The position numbers were made by a program, and so were the translations under genes. Below are positions 1 to 9,178 of a stretch of 64,000 nt of DNA, in pieces. The notes beneath the pieces were generated by a model. That model worked only from the letters and a program-made list of their open reading frames with translations, did not search any database and was not told the DNA's origin. The DNA comes from Homoserinimonas sp. OAct 916 (GTDB lineage: Bacteria; Actinomycetota; Actinomycetes; Actinomycetales; Microbacteriaceae). The stretch's first letter is position 1. The number at the start of each line of letters is the position of its first letter. The stretch is from NCBI RefSeq assembly GCF_003260275.1, contig NZ_QJHB01000014.1, positions 1-64,000 of the forward strand. The letters are read 5' to 3'.

Positions 1-1273
1 TCGACATGGCCTCGGCCGCCGGCAGAACCGTGGGCGGCAACCCGGTGTCGTCGGGTCCGAAGCGGGTCAGGCTCTGCTGCGACTTGCCATTCACAAGCGT
101 GTACTCGCCACCAACCCACAGATAGTCCTTGCCCGTCGTCCTGCCGGTGGAGACGACGAGGGCACGCGGTCCGATGTGCTCGCCGACCCCGTCATTGAGC
201 GTGGGGAACCAACCATACATCTGCGAATCTGCAGGATTATTGGCCGAGAGGTAAATCCGCTTGCCGTCTGGGAACTCGTTCTGTGAGTTGCAGTCGTGGT
301 GATGGTGTGCCTCGTACAGTGTTCCTTTGTAAGGCAGGATCACCTGGGTCGCCCCGAGACAGTTGTCCCGCCACACCTGGTCCAGGGTGTTCCAGTCCAC
401 CTTGAAGCTGCCGTCGAACACCCCGCCGCCCGTGCCCTCATTGCCCACATAGAATGCCGATTGATCAGTGGAAATCACCTTCGTGATGGAAGTTCTCGTG
501 ATGAACCCGAGCGGGTAGTTTCTGATGTTGTTACCTGTGACGGCGTCAACAACGGCAATGGAGTGCGAGTCCTGGCCGTTGACATAGAAGAAATCGCCAC
601 CGATGGCCACTTTCGTCCGGTCGGGCGAGGCCTGGACCGCCCAACCGGTCGCGTCCGCATCGGCAACCCACGGAAGCAGGTCGCCCGTTGTCGCATTGAC
701 CGCGGCAAAACGCTGCCGCTGCTGCCCGTCCACCGACGTGAACGAGCCGGACATGTAGACCGTGTTCTCCGTGACGGACAGTCCGTAGACAAACGACGAG
801 ATGTTCTTGGGCCTGAACGGCTTCACCGTGCAGGTCACCGGGTCGATGGCTGCGGCCCTCAGCGCCACGACGCCATTGACGTGGCTGAAATTGCCCCCGA
901 TGTAAACGGTGTTGCCGTCTGGTGACGTGACGGCCGTGCGGATTGTGGGGGTTCCCCCGACCATGGCCAGCGACATCTGGCACGAGGAGGGCGCCCCCGT
1001 GTCGGCGTCGAGGATCACCAGCCCGTTCAGGTTGAGCGGGGTGCCTGAACCGCCGTTCGGCGGCAGGACCTGCGAGAAGGTGCCACCGGCGACCACCTTG
1101 CCATGGGCCTGACCGAGCGCCCAGACGGTGCCGTTGGTGCGCCACGTGGGAAGGTCATCGGCACTGAAATGCACCCCCTCCGAGATAGCCGAAGCGGCTT
1201 GCACTGTCGGGACGGCGAGGACGAGGCCGGAAACCATTGCTGCGGTCGCCAAAACCACCATTGTTTTGCGCAT
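1..1273 (-). CDS. Secreted beta-propeller-like protein, 3' end cut by window edge
   Basis: At least 424 codons are open from an ATG at 1273 to the window start with no stop, so the C-terminus lies outside. The N-terminus is a signal peptide (basic MRKT, hydrophobic stretch, cleavage near VQAASA). The rest is a run of blade-like repeats of about 45-60 residues, each with a pattern such as VYIGGNF..VNG, VYMSGSF..VDG, VAIGGDF..VNG followed by a Val-Asp/Thr-Gly strand. This resembles the DUF5122 (delta-60) beta-propeller family found in large secreted actinobacterial proteins. The reading frame is inferred from reading the strand, since there is no stop in view. It is divergent from the phosphatidyltransferase gene and lies at the edge of the exopolysaccharide locus. 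The exact function is unknown; cell-surface or secreted location is likely. Confidence 0.75.
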   Translation of the reverse strand, partial: MRKTMVVLATAAMVSGLVLAVPTVQAASAISEGVHFSADDLPTWRTNGTVWALGQAHGKVVAGGTFSQVLPPNGGSGTPLNLNGLVILDADTGAPSSCQMSLAMVGGTPTIRTAVTSPDGNTVYIGGNFSHVNGVVALRAAAIDPVTCTVKPFRPKNISSFVYGLSVTENTVYMSGSFTSVDGQQRQRFAAVNATTGDLLPWVADADATGWAVQASPDRTKVAIGGDFFYVNGQDSHSIAVVDAVTGNNIRNYPLGFITRTSITKVISTDQSAFYVGNEGTGGGVFDGSFKVDWNTLDQVWRDNCLGATQVILPYKGTLYEAHHHHDCNSQNEFPDGKRIYLSANNPADSQMYGWFPTLNDGVGEHIGPRALVVSTGRTTGKDYLWVGGEYTLVNGKSQQSLTRFGPDDTGLPPTVLPAAEAMS

Positions 1274-1514
1274 GCGATCTATCTCTCGGGTATGCAGCCT
1301 CTCCAAAGTGAGGAGAACAACGACTGCGAGCGAAATGCGGTCATCGACCACGGCTTGGCAGCGCAGAACGGGAATTCCGGACTACCAAATACTATGGATC
1401 AGAACGAACGATACTGAGTTGCCCGCCCGCGCACAAGCCCCCCGAAAGAGTTACAAGAAATTCTCAACTATCGTTGATGATGGAGCGACCACGGGCTGAG
1501 ATGGGGAAGCGCAG

Positions 1515-2222
1515 ATGAGTGTATTCACGCAGGCATTGAAGGATCTGGAGTCGTCACAGAAGCCGCAACGCGGCGTCTCCCTGTATTCACGCTACGTGAA
1601 CCGCCCGCTCGGCAGATTTCTGGCCGCCGCATGCCACACAGTCGGGATGTCGCCCAATCAGGTGACCGCGGCTTCAGCCATAGTAACTCTGCTCGGGTTG
1701 GCCCTTTTGGTGACTGGGCCGCCCTCCGTGGCACGTTCTGCCGGTGTTGTGCTCCTGCTTGTGCTCGGGTTCGCCCTGGACTCCGCCGACGGCCAAGTGG
1801 CACGCCTCACGAAGAGCGGATCACCGGCCGGCGAATGGCTCGATCACGTGGTGGATGCCGGTAAACACGTTTCGGTGCACGCCTGCGTGTTGGTGGCGCT
1901 GTTCCTGTATGTCGACACCTCGCCGTGGTGGTACCTGGCACCTCTGCTGTTCCAAGTGGTCGCAACGGTGATCTTCGCCGGCGGCCTCCTCGTCGACCTG
2001 CTCAAAAGGGCCCAGCCCACAGTTGCATCACCGGAACCCCGCCCGCCATCAATTGTTCGGGCCATCGCGTTGCTGCCAGCCGATTACGGCATCCTCGCAG
2101 TGAGCTTCCTGCTCTTTGCCTGGCCGCCTGTCTACCTACCTGTTTACACTTTGCTGCTCGTGGCGAATATCGGGATCATGATTCTCCTCCTGCGCAAGTG
2201 GTTCCACGAATTGCGCGGGTGA
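1515..2222 (+). CDS. CDP-alcohol phosphatidyltransferase family protein
   Basis: This 235-residue integral membrane protein carries the complete family signature D(x)2DG(x)2AR(x)8G(x)3D(x)3D: Asp89, Asp92-Gly93, Ala96-Arg97, Gly106, Asp110 and Asp114. The aspartates bind the two metals and the CDP group. Several hydrophobic segments surround the motif, as usual for the family. It would transfer a phospho-alcohol head group, or condense two alcohols with release of CMP, at the membrane. The substrate cannot be read from the sequence. The ATG is preceded by GGGGAAG about 6 bases upstream. It is the only plus-strand gene before the minus-strand nucleotide-sugar operon. A role in making a glycan-linked or phospholipid anchor is an inference from context. 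Confidence 0.85.
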   Translation: MSVFTQALKDLESSQKPQRGVSLYSRYVNRPLGRFLAAACHTVGMSPNQVTAASAIVTLLGLALLVTGPPSVARSAGVVLLLVLGFALDSADGQVARLTKSGSPAGEWLDHVVDAGKHVSVHACVLVALFLYVDTSPWWYLAPLLFQVVATVIFAGGLLVDLLKRAQPTVASPEPRPPSIVRAIALLPADYGILAVSFLLFAWPPVYLPVYTLLLVANIGIMILLLRKWFHELRG

Positions 2223-2254
2223 CCGGAAACCTGTTCGCTCTGTGAGTGCGCGCA

Positions 2255-3196
2255 TCACTGCTTCTGGGACCGGATGAACCAGCTCACTGTTTCCGGAATC
2301 CCTTCGCTCAATGGCACCGCAGCTTCAAAACCGAGACCGTCTCGGGCACGCGTCACGTCCAGATACCGCCTCGGCTGACCCTCGGGCTTTGAGTGGTCCC
2401 AGCTGACCTCCCCGGTATAGCCGACCGCGTCCTGCACATGCTGCGCGATCTGCGCCACTGAAGTTTCGACGCCGGTACCGATATTCATGGGTTGCGGGCC
2501 GACGTCGGCAGTGCAGGCGAGGACTATCGCGCGTGCAGCATCCGTCACGTGCAAGAACTCACGCGTGGCGCGCCCAGTCCCCCAGTTGGTCACCGCGGAG
2601 CCCTCGCCGTTTGCCGACACGTAACGTTTGATGAGCGCCGGAATCACGTGACTCGAGTCATCGTCGAAGTTGTCCTCGGGCCCATAGAGGTTTGCCAGCA
2701 TCAGCACTACGCTGCTGAAACCGTACTGGGCTTGATAGGTGGCGCACGCCTCGTGCAACAACCGCTTGGCCATTCCGTACGGCCCTGTCGCCCCAACGGG
2801 CGCCCCCAGCCACACGTCGTCCTCGCTCAGCGGCAGCGGCGCGTCCCGAGGATACGCGCACGTGGTGGAGACAAGCACGAACCGATCGACGCCGTGCAGG
2901 CGAGCCTCTTCGAGGACCATGAGCCCCATCAGCGCATTGGCATACAGGAAGTAGCCGGGGTTGGCCACGTTTGCGCCGATCCCTCCCACCGCCGCCGCCG
3001 CATGGACCACGATCGACGGATTCACCTCGCAAAACATCCGACGAACCTCACTCTGCTCCGTCAAATCGTAGTCACCACTGCCGATCGCAACCACTATTGC
3101 ACCGGCGGCCTCGAGTTGCTGGCACACGTGCCGACCCAGGAAACCGCGCCCACCGGTCACAAGAACGGTGCGACCGGACAGACCGGGTTCAGTCAC
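2255..3196 (-). CDS. fcl: GDP-L-fucose synthase-like NAD-dependent epimerase/reductase
   Basis: An extended short-chain dehydrogenase of 313 residues if it starts at the GTG at 3196. That start overlaps the upstream gene's TGA in the string GTGACTGA; a longer in-frame start at 3268 would add residues without family match. It shows the glycine-rich nucleotide motif VTGGRGFLG, a catalytic STTCAYP segment holding the Ser and Cys of GDP-4-keto-6-deoxymannose epimerase-reductases, the YGMAK Tyr-Lys pair, and a His after NLYGPEDNF in the SSHVIP segment. Length fits GDP-fucose synthases (about 310-320). It would convert a GDP-4-keto-6-deoxyhexose to GDP-L-fucose or a related sugar for the polysaccharide. 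No GDP-mannose 4,6-dehydratase is seen in the window, so the precursor must come from elsewhere. Confidence 0.8.
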   Translation of the reverse strand: MTEPGLSGRTVLVTGGRGFLGRHVCQQLEAAGAIVVAIGSGDYDLTEQSEVRRMFCEVNPSIVVHAAAAVGGIGANVANPGYFLYANALMGLMVLEEARLHGVDRFVLVSTTCAYPRDAPLPLSEDDVWLGAPVGATGPYGMAKRLLHEACATYQAQYGFSSVVLMLANLYGPEDNFDDDSSHVIPALIKRYVSANGEGSAVTNWGTGRATREFLHVTDAARAIVLACTADVGPQPMNIGTGVETSVAQIAQHVQDAVGYTGEVSWDHSKPEGQPRRYLDVTRARDGLGFEAAVPLSEGIPETVSWFIRSQKQ

Positions 3197-4181
3197 GATG
3201 CGCCACTTCGGCGATATTGCTGCCGAGGAAGTCGTCTGCGTACCACTTCGCAGTCTGGCCGACGCCATCCTCCAGGCTCACGCCGGGCTCGAAGCCGAGG
3301 CCGCGCAATTTGGTTATGTCTGGGCACCGCCGAGAAGTTCCACCAGGGGGCTTCACCCCCGGAACCAGAGTCACTGTGACTCCCAGGCTCTCGCCGATCA
3401 GCCGTACAAGGTCCGCGATCTTGACCTCATGATCGGTACCAACGTGATAGATCTCGCCACTGGCGCCTCGGTCTCCGGCAATCAGTGCTCCGCGCGATCC
3501 ATCGGAGATGAAACAGAACGAGCGGGTGTCGGAACCATCGCCCTGAATGGGAAGGTCAACCGCTCGGAGTTTCAAACCATCGCTCATTTCCACGATGCGT
3601 CGAGTTATCTCCGGGATGACGTGTTCCACGCCCATGTCAGGGCCATAGAAATTGTGCGGCCTGAAGATCACTGTTTCCAGACCTCGTTTGGCCGCTAGAT
3701 GAAGCGTCAGCAATTCGCTCGTGATCTTGCCTCCGCCGTAGCTGAACCGAGGGTTGGTGACGTCAGGAATCTTCAACATCTCGGACTCGTCCGTGGGCAC
3801 CTTCGACGGTTCCACATATGTTTCGCTGGTCGAAGCGAGGACGTACCGACGAACCCCTTCAGAAAGCGCGGCGTCGATCGTGTTCAAAGCACCTTTGATG
3901 CCGACCTCAAGCACCTCATCCGGTCGCTCATAGAAGAACCGGGTTCCGTTGATGTAGGCCAGGTGCCAGACCACCTCGCAGCCCCTCGTGGCGGCGCGAA
4001 CCTGGTCAGCATCGCGAACATCACCTTGGATGAACTCGATTCCGTCGCCCAGACCGGCCAGCCTCCGTGCGTGACCGCGCGAATTGTTGTCAAATGCCAC
4101 AACATGGTGGCCCTGCTGCACAAGGTCAGCGCACAGGGCGGCGCCGACGAATCCGCTTCCGCCGGTCACCAGAACCTTCAT
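3189..4181 (-). CDS. NAD-dependent epimerase/dehydratase (nucleotide-sugar)
   Basis: A protein of 330 residues starting MKVLVTGGSGFVG, the Rossmann glycine motif at the very N-terminus. The start ATG at 4181 overlaps the stop of the upstream dehydrogenase (ATGA) and has GAGGAG upstream, so it is preferred over the in-frame start at 4262. The usual Tyr-x3-Lys catalytic pair is present as YGGGK, and STSETY supplies the serine/threonine. The middle of a three-gene coupled operon (UDP-sugar dehydrogenase, this gene, GDP-fucose-synthase-like). It most likely acts as a 4-epimerase or 4,6-dehydratase on a nucleotide sugar for surface polysaccharide synthesis; the substrate is not identifiable by eye. 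Confidence 0.8.
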   Translation of the reverse strand: MKVLVTGGSGFVGAALCADLVQQGHHVVAFDNNSRGHARRLAGLGDGIEFIQGDVRDADQVRAATRGCEVVWHLAYINGTRFFYERPDEVLEVGIKGALNTIDAALSEGVRRYVLASTSETYVEPSKVPTDESEMLKIPDVTNPRFSYGGGKITSELLTLHLAAKRGLETVIFRPHNFYGPDMGVEHVIPEITRRIVEMSDGLKLRAVDLPIQGDGSDTRSFCFISDGSRGALIAGDRGASGEIYHVGTDHEVKIADLVRLIGESLGVTVTLVPGVKPPGGTSRRCPDITKLRGLGFEPGVSLEDGVGQTAKWYADDFLGSNIAEVAHRD

Positions 4182-5512
4182 TTCGCGATCTCCTCGGTCA
4201 GTCGGCCGGCCTGGTAGAAGATCTGGTCGACCTCGCCCACATTCCAGAGATCCGCGACCCACGTATCCGGAGATCTTTTGCCCAGTGAGATCAAAGCCTC
4301 GCGGTATCCGTCGTGGTTGGTGGCCACGAAGACGATGTCGACATCATCGAGCGCGTCGTCGACGCTCCAATTACGAGGGGATCCGACACTCGGTTCCGGA
4401 ATCGGGTCGGGAACATGGCGTTCAGAGATTCGGATCTCCAACGGCAACTGCCGATGAATATATCGCCAGAGCTTGGGCGCAAGACTGTCGCGCAGGTCAT
4501 CGGTGCCCGCCTTGAAAGTGAACCCGAGCACTGCAACCCGCTTGTCATGCAACGACGTTCTCTTCAACAGGTTCTCAACCAGGAACGCCGGCATGAACTC
4601 GTTCAGCTTCCACGCGGACAAGAGCATGTCCGGGTAGGCGCTCCACTCATTGATCATGCCGAAGTCTTTTCGCAGACAGGTCCCGGCGGTGAATCCGGGA
4701 GACGCCAGAAAAGAACGTGGGTACTTGTAGTTCGCAAGTCGTTGCGCCTCATAAATATTGGCACCGAAGTCGTCAGCAATCATGGTGAATTGATTGGCGA
4801 GCGCAAAATGAACGTAGCGAAGGATGTTGTTGAAGAGCTTTACGAGTTCTGCCGTAACGAAGTCGGTCGGCAGAACCTCCTCGGTCAATCGCCCAAACAG
4901 CGCCATAGCCCGCATTCCGCTCTCGTCGTCGGTGAAGCCGACGATCTGCGGCAGGCTGTGCAACTCTTTGTACGCCTTCCCCTCGGCGATTCGTTCCGGG
5001 CAGAAGGCCAGATACAGATCGACTCCGATACGGAACTCGGTGTGGCGCTCGAGCCATTTGCGCACGAACTCGGTCGTCCCCGGCGCCACGGTGCTACGCA
5101 GACACACCAGTTGGCCGGCGCGCAGATGCGGGGCTATCTGCCCCAGCACCCGTTCGATCTGAGAAAGGTCGGTTTCGATGTGATTGTGCAATGGGGTCCC
5201 CACAGTGATGATCACCGCGGAGGACCGAGAGACTGTTGAGGGATCGCCCAGCACCTGGAAGTCGCGCCTGGCAACCAACTCGTCGTATCCCGGTTCAGAG
5301 AATGGCATCCGGCCCTGATTCACCTCTTCGCGCAACTGCTCGTCAACGTCAATGCCGACTGATCGGAGGCCAGCGCCGAGAAAGGACAGTCCCAGAGGAA
5401 GGCCGACCCGTCCTGTCCCGATGATGCACACGTCGAAGTCGAACGCCTTCTTCAGGGGTCTGGCTTCGATCGACTCCGGGTTGGCTTGGACAAAATCAGT
5501 TTCAATCGACAT
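4178..5512 (-). CDS. UDP-glucose/GDP-mannose dehydrogenase family protein
   Basis: A 444-residue protein with an N-terminal NAD-binding motif (CIIGTGRVGLPLG, about residues 29-41), the substrate-binding FCPERIAEGKA segment, and the catalytic cysteine in FTAGTCLRKD, which forms the thioester during two-step oxidation of a nucleotide sugar C6 alcohol to a uronic acid. A third nucleotide-sugar domain with GFTFKAGTDDLRDS follows. The segment ERIAEG and overall length resemble UDP-N-acetyl-mannosamine/galactosamine dehydrogenases (WecC/WbpA type) more than plain Ugd, but this is judged by eye. It is first of the minus-strand operon and overlaps the next gene by ATGA. It would supply an acidic sugar for the exopolysaccharide. 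Confidence 0.87.
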   Translation of the reverse strand: MSIETDFVQANPESIEARPLKKAFDFDVCIIGTGRVGLPLGLSFLGAGLRSVGIDVDEQLREEVNQGRMPFSEPGYDELVARRDFQVLGDPSTVSRSSAVIITVGTPLHNHIETDLSQIERVLGQIAPHLRAGQLVCLRSTVAPGTTEFVRKWLERHTEFRIGVDLYLAFCPERIAEGKAYKELHSLPQIVGFTDDESGMRAMALFGRLTEEVLPTDFVTAELVKLFNNILRYVHFALANQFTMIADDFGANIYEAQRLANYKYPRSFLASPGFTAGTCLRKDFGMINEWSAYPDMLLSAWKLNEFMPAFLVENLLKRTSLHDKRVAVLGFTFKAGTDDLRDSLAPKLWRYIHRQLPLEIRISERHVPDPIPEPSVGSPRNWSVDDALDDVDIVFVATNHDGYREALISLGKRSPDTWVADLWNVGEVDQIFYQAGRLTEEIAK

Positions 5513-5625
5513 CGGGAAAAGTCTCCTCCTGCTGCGATCCCTGCCGGTCGGGTACTGACAAGGACTGGACGCCCCTGAGCCCGTTCAGGCCACCAAAATG
5601 AGCATTCTCGCAGTTCGCCCCACAG

Positions 5626-5654
5626 TCTATAAGCATGAATGAGCTCTGAATCAG
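5626..5654 (-). promoter_or_regulatory. Possible promoter of the nucleotide-sugar operon in the divergent gap 5513-5834
   Basis: Reading the minus strand, TATAGA (5626-5631) resembles a -10 box, with CTGATT 17 bases further upstream as a weak -35. It would give a leader of about 105 bases to the dehydrogenase gene. The rest of the 320-base gap between this operon and the glycosyltransferase has no gene or repeat that I can support; a short C-run/G-run inverted repeat (GGGGGA / TCCCC) lies near 5664-5684. Confidence 0.3.
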
Positions 5655-5834
5655 ACCATTTTTGGGGGATGGGTCTTTCTCCCCGAGGGTTGTAGACTCC
5701 GGTGGGACCGCCGAGATCGAGCGTTGAATACGGCCTTTCCAGGACATGACAAACGGTCACGGGGGGTTTGTGCGCCCGCCTGGGTCCACTCCCGCCTGGC
5801 GCGGAATCACGGAGCGACCGAGAGCGAGACCAGA

Positions 5835-7043
5835 GTGAAGATCACTTTCATCGGCATCAACTATGCCCCAGAACCCACGGGGATTGCCCCCTATACCGCC
5901 GGAATGGCGGAGGGGTTGGTGCGCACTGGCGACCATGTACGAGTGATCACTGGGTTTCCCCACTACCCCCAGTGGCGTATCAGTCCGGGGTACTCGGGAT
6001 CATCTATCACGGAGAACCTGGCTGGAGTCCGCATTCGGCGGGTTCGCCATTATGTTCCGGCACGGCCCGGACTCGCGAATCGCCTGCTCATGGAACTCGT
6101 TTTCGGAATGCGCGCCATCGTGTCCCGCTGGGGACGCGCAGATGTCGTGGTGATGGTGAGCCCGGCTTTGTTCTCGACTGCTTTGGCCGCGCTCAAAGCA
6201 CGAATTCTCCGCGTCCGAGGGTTCATCTGGGTGCAGGACATCTACAGTCTCGGTGTGTCCGAGTCAGGAACCGGCGGCAAAGCTGCTGGGCGTATCTTAC
6301 GCCTGATCGAAGGCACCACTCTGCGCTCGGCATCTGGCGTCATTGTGATCCATGAACGATTCAAGCGATACCTCGTCGATGAACTCGGGATCGATGCGAG
6401 CAAGGTTCACGTGGTACGCAACTGGTCACACATCTCGGACCCGAACGGAGAAAATCGCTCAGAGGTGCGCGACTCGCACGGCTGGACGCCACACGAGACT
6501 GTAGTGCTGCATGCGGGCAACATGGGAGCGAAGCAGGGTCTGGAAAATGTGGTGCATGCGTCTCGGCTGGCCGCGGAAGTTGAATCCCCCATTCGCTTTG
6601 TCCTGCTCGGTGACGGTAATCGACGACGCGCGCTACAGGACATGGGAGCGAACTCCCGGCTTCAATTCATCGATCCCCTGCCTGACGGCGAGTTCGAGGA
6701 GACGCTCGCGGCCGCCGACATCCTGTTGGTGAACGAGCGGCCGGGCCTCACCGAAATGTGTGTGCCGAGCAAATTGACTTCCTACTTCAATACGGGGCTG
6801 CCGGTCATCGTGGCCACGGACAGGTCGAGCATCACCGCTGAAGAGTTGGAAAGGGCGGCAGCCGGGGTAAGGGTGGATGCGGCGCAACCACAAGACCTTC
6901 TGGATGCGGCCACAGCGCTTGCCCGTAATAGCGATTTGAGCCGTTCCTACGGACAAGCCGGTCGATTGTTCAAGGAACAATACCTGTCAGAAGATGAAGC
7001 GGTGAATACATTCCGCTCGATCATCAAACCCGCGGATGACTGA
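5835..7043 (+). CDS. wcaI: WcaI-like GT4-family glycosyltransferase
   Basis: From the GTG at 5835 the product is 402 residues and begins VKITFIGINYAPEPTG, the typical N-terminus of WcaI-type colanic-acid glycosyltransferases; the longer ATG start at 5724 adds 37 residues without match. A GAGAGCGAG stretch precedes the GTG. The GT-B fold is supported by an N-terminal acceptor half (GIAPYTAGMAEGL) and a C-terminal donor half with VLHAGNMGAKQGLENV and CVPSKLTSYFNTGLPV, where the family places the donor-phosphate and nucleotide contacts. It would add a sugar to the lipid-linked repeat unit on the cytoplasmic side. It ends one base before the convergent acyltransferase gene. Confidence 0.85.
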   Translation: MKITFIGINYAPEPTGIAPYTAGMAEGLVRTGDHVRVITGFPHYPQWRISPGYSGSSITENLAGVRIRRVRHYVPARPGLANRLLMELVFGMRAIVSRWGRADVVVMVSPALFSTALAALKARILRVRGFIWVQDIYSLGVSESGTGGKAAGRILRLIEGTTLRSASGVIVIHERFKRYLVDELGIDASKVHVVRNWSHISDPNGENRSEVRDSHGWTPHETVVLHAGNMGAKQGLENVVHASRLAAEVESPIRFVLLGDGNRRRALQDMGANSRLQFIDPLPDGEFEETLAAADILLVNERPGLTEMCVPSKLTSYFNTGLPVIVATDRSSITAEELERAAAGVRVDAAQPQDLLDAATALARNSDLSRSYGQAGRLFKEQYLSEDEAVNTFRSIIKPADD

Positions 7044-7044
7044 G

Positions 7045-7749
7045 TCAGAACGCGTCTTCCACAGTCTCACCTGTTGCCGGGATGTACACGCGGCGAGTAC
7101 CGGTCACGGAGCGCGTGAACCACGACCCTTCCGTCGGCCCCCGATGCGTTGCTGGCACTCCTGCCCATAGCCCGGGGGCACGCACCTCGCGGCTTCGTGT
7201 CAGAACCGAACCAGCTCCGAGAACCGAATCCGCCGGCATTTCGGCGCCTCCCAGGAGAATACAGCTGGTGCCGAGAAAGCTGCGTTCCCCGATAGTGACC
7301 GGATATGCCGCCTGGGCGTCACGACGAAGGTCGATACTATGGGTCAAAATCGTCGTGGAGTGGCCGGCCACACTTGCGTATTCACCCACATGAACCGATC
7401 CAGAGCAGTCGAGCCGGTGCCGACTCGTCACGTATGAGTGCGCACCGAGAGTCAACCTTGCACCGCCCTGGTAGAGCCGGGCGAAAACCTGGTTTGCGGT
7501 GATCGTGTTGAAGCGTCCGATGGTCGCATCAGTTCCCAATGAGACCTCGTGAAGGTTCTTTATCGCGTTCCAACCGCCGATTCGACTTCCTGGCCCCATC
7601 GAGAACATATTGACGTTGATCACGAGACAGCTTCGTGCGATTGCGGTCGGATGAATGCGGTGCCCGACCCGGCGTAACAGCCAGTTCTTGACCTTGCTCG
7701 AAGGCAACAACCACAGCAGGGATTGGGCCCCAACTCTCAGCCTGTTCAT
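7045..7749 (-). CDS. Hexapeptide-repeat acyltransferase
   Basis: The real gene is the last 234 codons of a much longer open frame. It starts at the ATG at 7749, which overlaps the flippase stop (ATGA), giving translational coupling. The product has left-handed beta-helix hexapeptide periodicity (for example IGGWNAIKNLHEVSLGTDATIGRFNTI, then VTIGERSFLGTSCILLG and AGSVLTRS) and an AGVPATHRG ending typical of LbH acetyltransferases that use acetyl-CoA. The protein probably O- or N-acetylates a sugar of the repeat unit. The first 40 residues contain a short hydrophobic stretch (SLLWLLP) that may touch the membrane. It is convergent with the WcaI-like gene. Confidence 0.85.
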   Translation of the reverse strand: MNRLRVGAQSLLWLLPSSKVKNWLLRRVGHRIHPTAIARSCLVINVNMFSMGPGSRIGGWNAIKNLHEVSLGTDATIGRFNTITANQVFARLYQGGARLTLGAHSYVTSRHRLDCSGSVHVGEYASVAGHSTTILTHSIDLRRDAQAAYPVTIGERSFLGTSCILLGGAEMPADSVLGAGSVLTRSREVRAPGLWAGVPATHRGPTEGSWFTRSVTGTRRVYIPATGETVEDAF

Positions 7750-9053
7750 GATTCCTCCACTTGCATCGTTGAAGATCCGGCATCTTCGCGAGTGAAGAGT
7801 CCGCTTCGCGCTAGCGAAATGATCTCGATCCCGAGCCGAACAGTCAATCCCGAGATGATCCCCGCCAATGCGCCTTCGGCACCCCAGAGCACAGCTCCCA
7901 GTGCCACCAGGGGCAGTCCCACAATGAGACCCGTGACGGTGGCGCGGGCTGCCACGTCGAGCCGACCGAGTGCAGAGAGGCACGCCTTGCTCACGGTGGA
8001 CTCGATCACGACCATGCCGGTGATGGCCGACATGAGCGCCAATGCCAACGGGCTCGGATGGATTTGTCCGCTGCCCAGCCATCCGATCAGCTCCGGCGCG
8101 ACAATGAACATTCCGACACTCAGAATCACGCCGAACACGACGGAGAAGGAGATCGCCTGTCGAACGCGCACCGGCAATCGTCCGCGAGGTGCTCGGGGAA
8201 CCCAACCCTGGATCACTGCGGTGAGCGGGCTGAGGCCCACATTGACCTGACGTTGCACCTTGTCGAGCACTGCGTAGATCGGTTGCACTCCGGGCGCGAA
8301 AATTGTCACAATGGCAATCGGGGCGGCCCCGTAGGTTGCGGTCGTGATACTCGTTGCCAGGCCGTTCCGCTGTGCCCAGAAGACTGCAGAAATCGGTCGG
8401 CGGCGAACCGCCCGGAGCGCGTGCATCCGCCACGGTCTGACGATCCAACAGAAACTCACGACAAATGCGGCGAGCATTCCGGCCAGCTGCCATAAAACCC
8501 CGATCAGTGCGCTCGAGCCCGCGAGCATGAAAACAATTCCCACAGCGGTTCCGGTAACCCGCGGGAGGGTTTCACACAGGAGAAGCGCGAATGGTCGGGC
8601 ACGCCCGACAAAGAACCAACTCGATGTGAGACCGATGCTCGCCGTCGAGAGCGCGCCGACCCCGGCGAAGAGAGCAAGATCTCGACCGATGAGCCACGCC
8701 AATCCGAAAGCCACCCCAGCGATCGGCAGACAGAGGATGAGCTTGCAGATGACCGACTCGACATACTCGCGGAGCCTTCCTTCTGCGTCAGCTCTGGCGA
8801 TCACCGCTGGCCCGGACAATTCCCAGCCGTAAGCGATACCTACCGCCGCGATACTACCGATCGCTTGACCGGCGGCAATCATTCCCCATGCAGCCGGTCC
8901 GCTGGCTGCCACCATCGCCGGAATCGTCGCAAGCGATGCGACCGCCAGAAAGAGCATCGAAAGCCCGAATCCGAAGACTTTGCCCAAGCCTGCACCTGCA
9001 CGCCGGAGCGGGATTCGGCGAAGTACTCGTGGAACGCTCAGCATCGATACCAT
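7746..9053 (-). CDS. Polysaccharide flippase (Wzx / MATE-like)
   Basis: A very hydrophobic protein of about 435 residues with roughly 12 predicted membrane segments, beginning with FGFGLSMLFLAVASLATIPAMVAAS and a charged loop between helices, as in Wzx/PST flippases of lipid-linked oligosaccharides. I place the start at the ATG at 9053; the open frame continues to 9212 but that part runs over the divergent promoter and coding start of wcaF. The ATG at 9044 is an alternative. It is coupled to the acyltransferase gene downstream. The role (moving undecaprenyl-linked repeat units across the membrane) rests on topology and on neighbours rather than a sharp motif. Confidence 0.75.
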   Translation of the reverse strand: MVSMLSVPRVLRRIPLRRAGAGLGKVFGFGLSMLFLAVASLATIPAMVAASGPAAWGMIAAGQAIGSIAAVGIAYGWELSGPAVIARADAEGRLREYVESVICKLILCLPIAGVAFGLAWLIGRDLALFAGVGALSTASIGLTSSWFFVGRARPFALLLCETLPRVTGTAVGIVFMLAGSSALIGVLWQLAGMLAAFVVSFCWIVRPWRMHALRAVRRRPISAVFWAQRNGLATSITTATYGAAPIAIVTIFAPGVQPIYAVLDKVQRQVNVGLSPLTAVIQGWVPRAPRGRLPVRVRQAISFSVVFGVILSVGMFIVAPELIGWLGSGQIHPSPLALALMSAITGMVVIESTVSKACLSALGRLDVAARATVTGLIVGLPLVALGAVLWGAEGALAGIISGLTVRLGIEIISLARSGLFTREDAGSSTMQVEES

Positions 9054-9165
9054 CCGCTTCTGGGTGACGGTGCTGCCGACATGGCGTTCATGCGAACAAC
9101 CTAGCATTCGCGGGCACGAACTCGACGGGGCTGCCCATTCGCTCACGACCCAGAGCGCGAATGCG

Positions 9166-9178
9166 TACACTGACGTGT
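9166..9178 (+). promoter_or_regulatory. Leaderless-type promoter of wcaF
   Basis: TACACT (9166-9171), a good match to the TANNNT -10 form, is followed by seven bases and then the ATG at 9179. Transcription would begin at or within a base or two of the A of the start codon. There is no convincing ribosome-binding site, which supports both the leaderless reading and the choice of 9179 over the in-frame ATG at 9161. Confidence 0.5.
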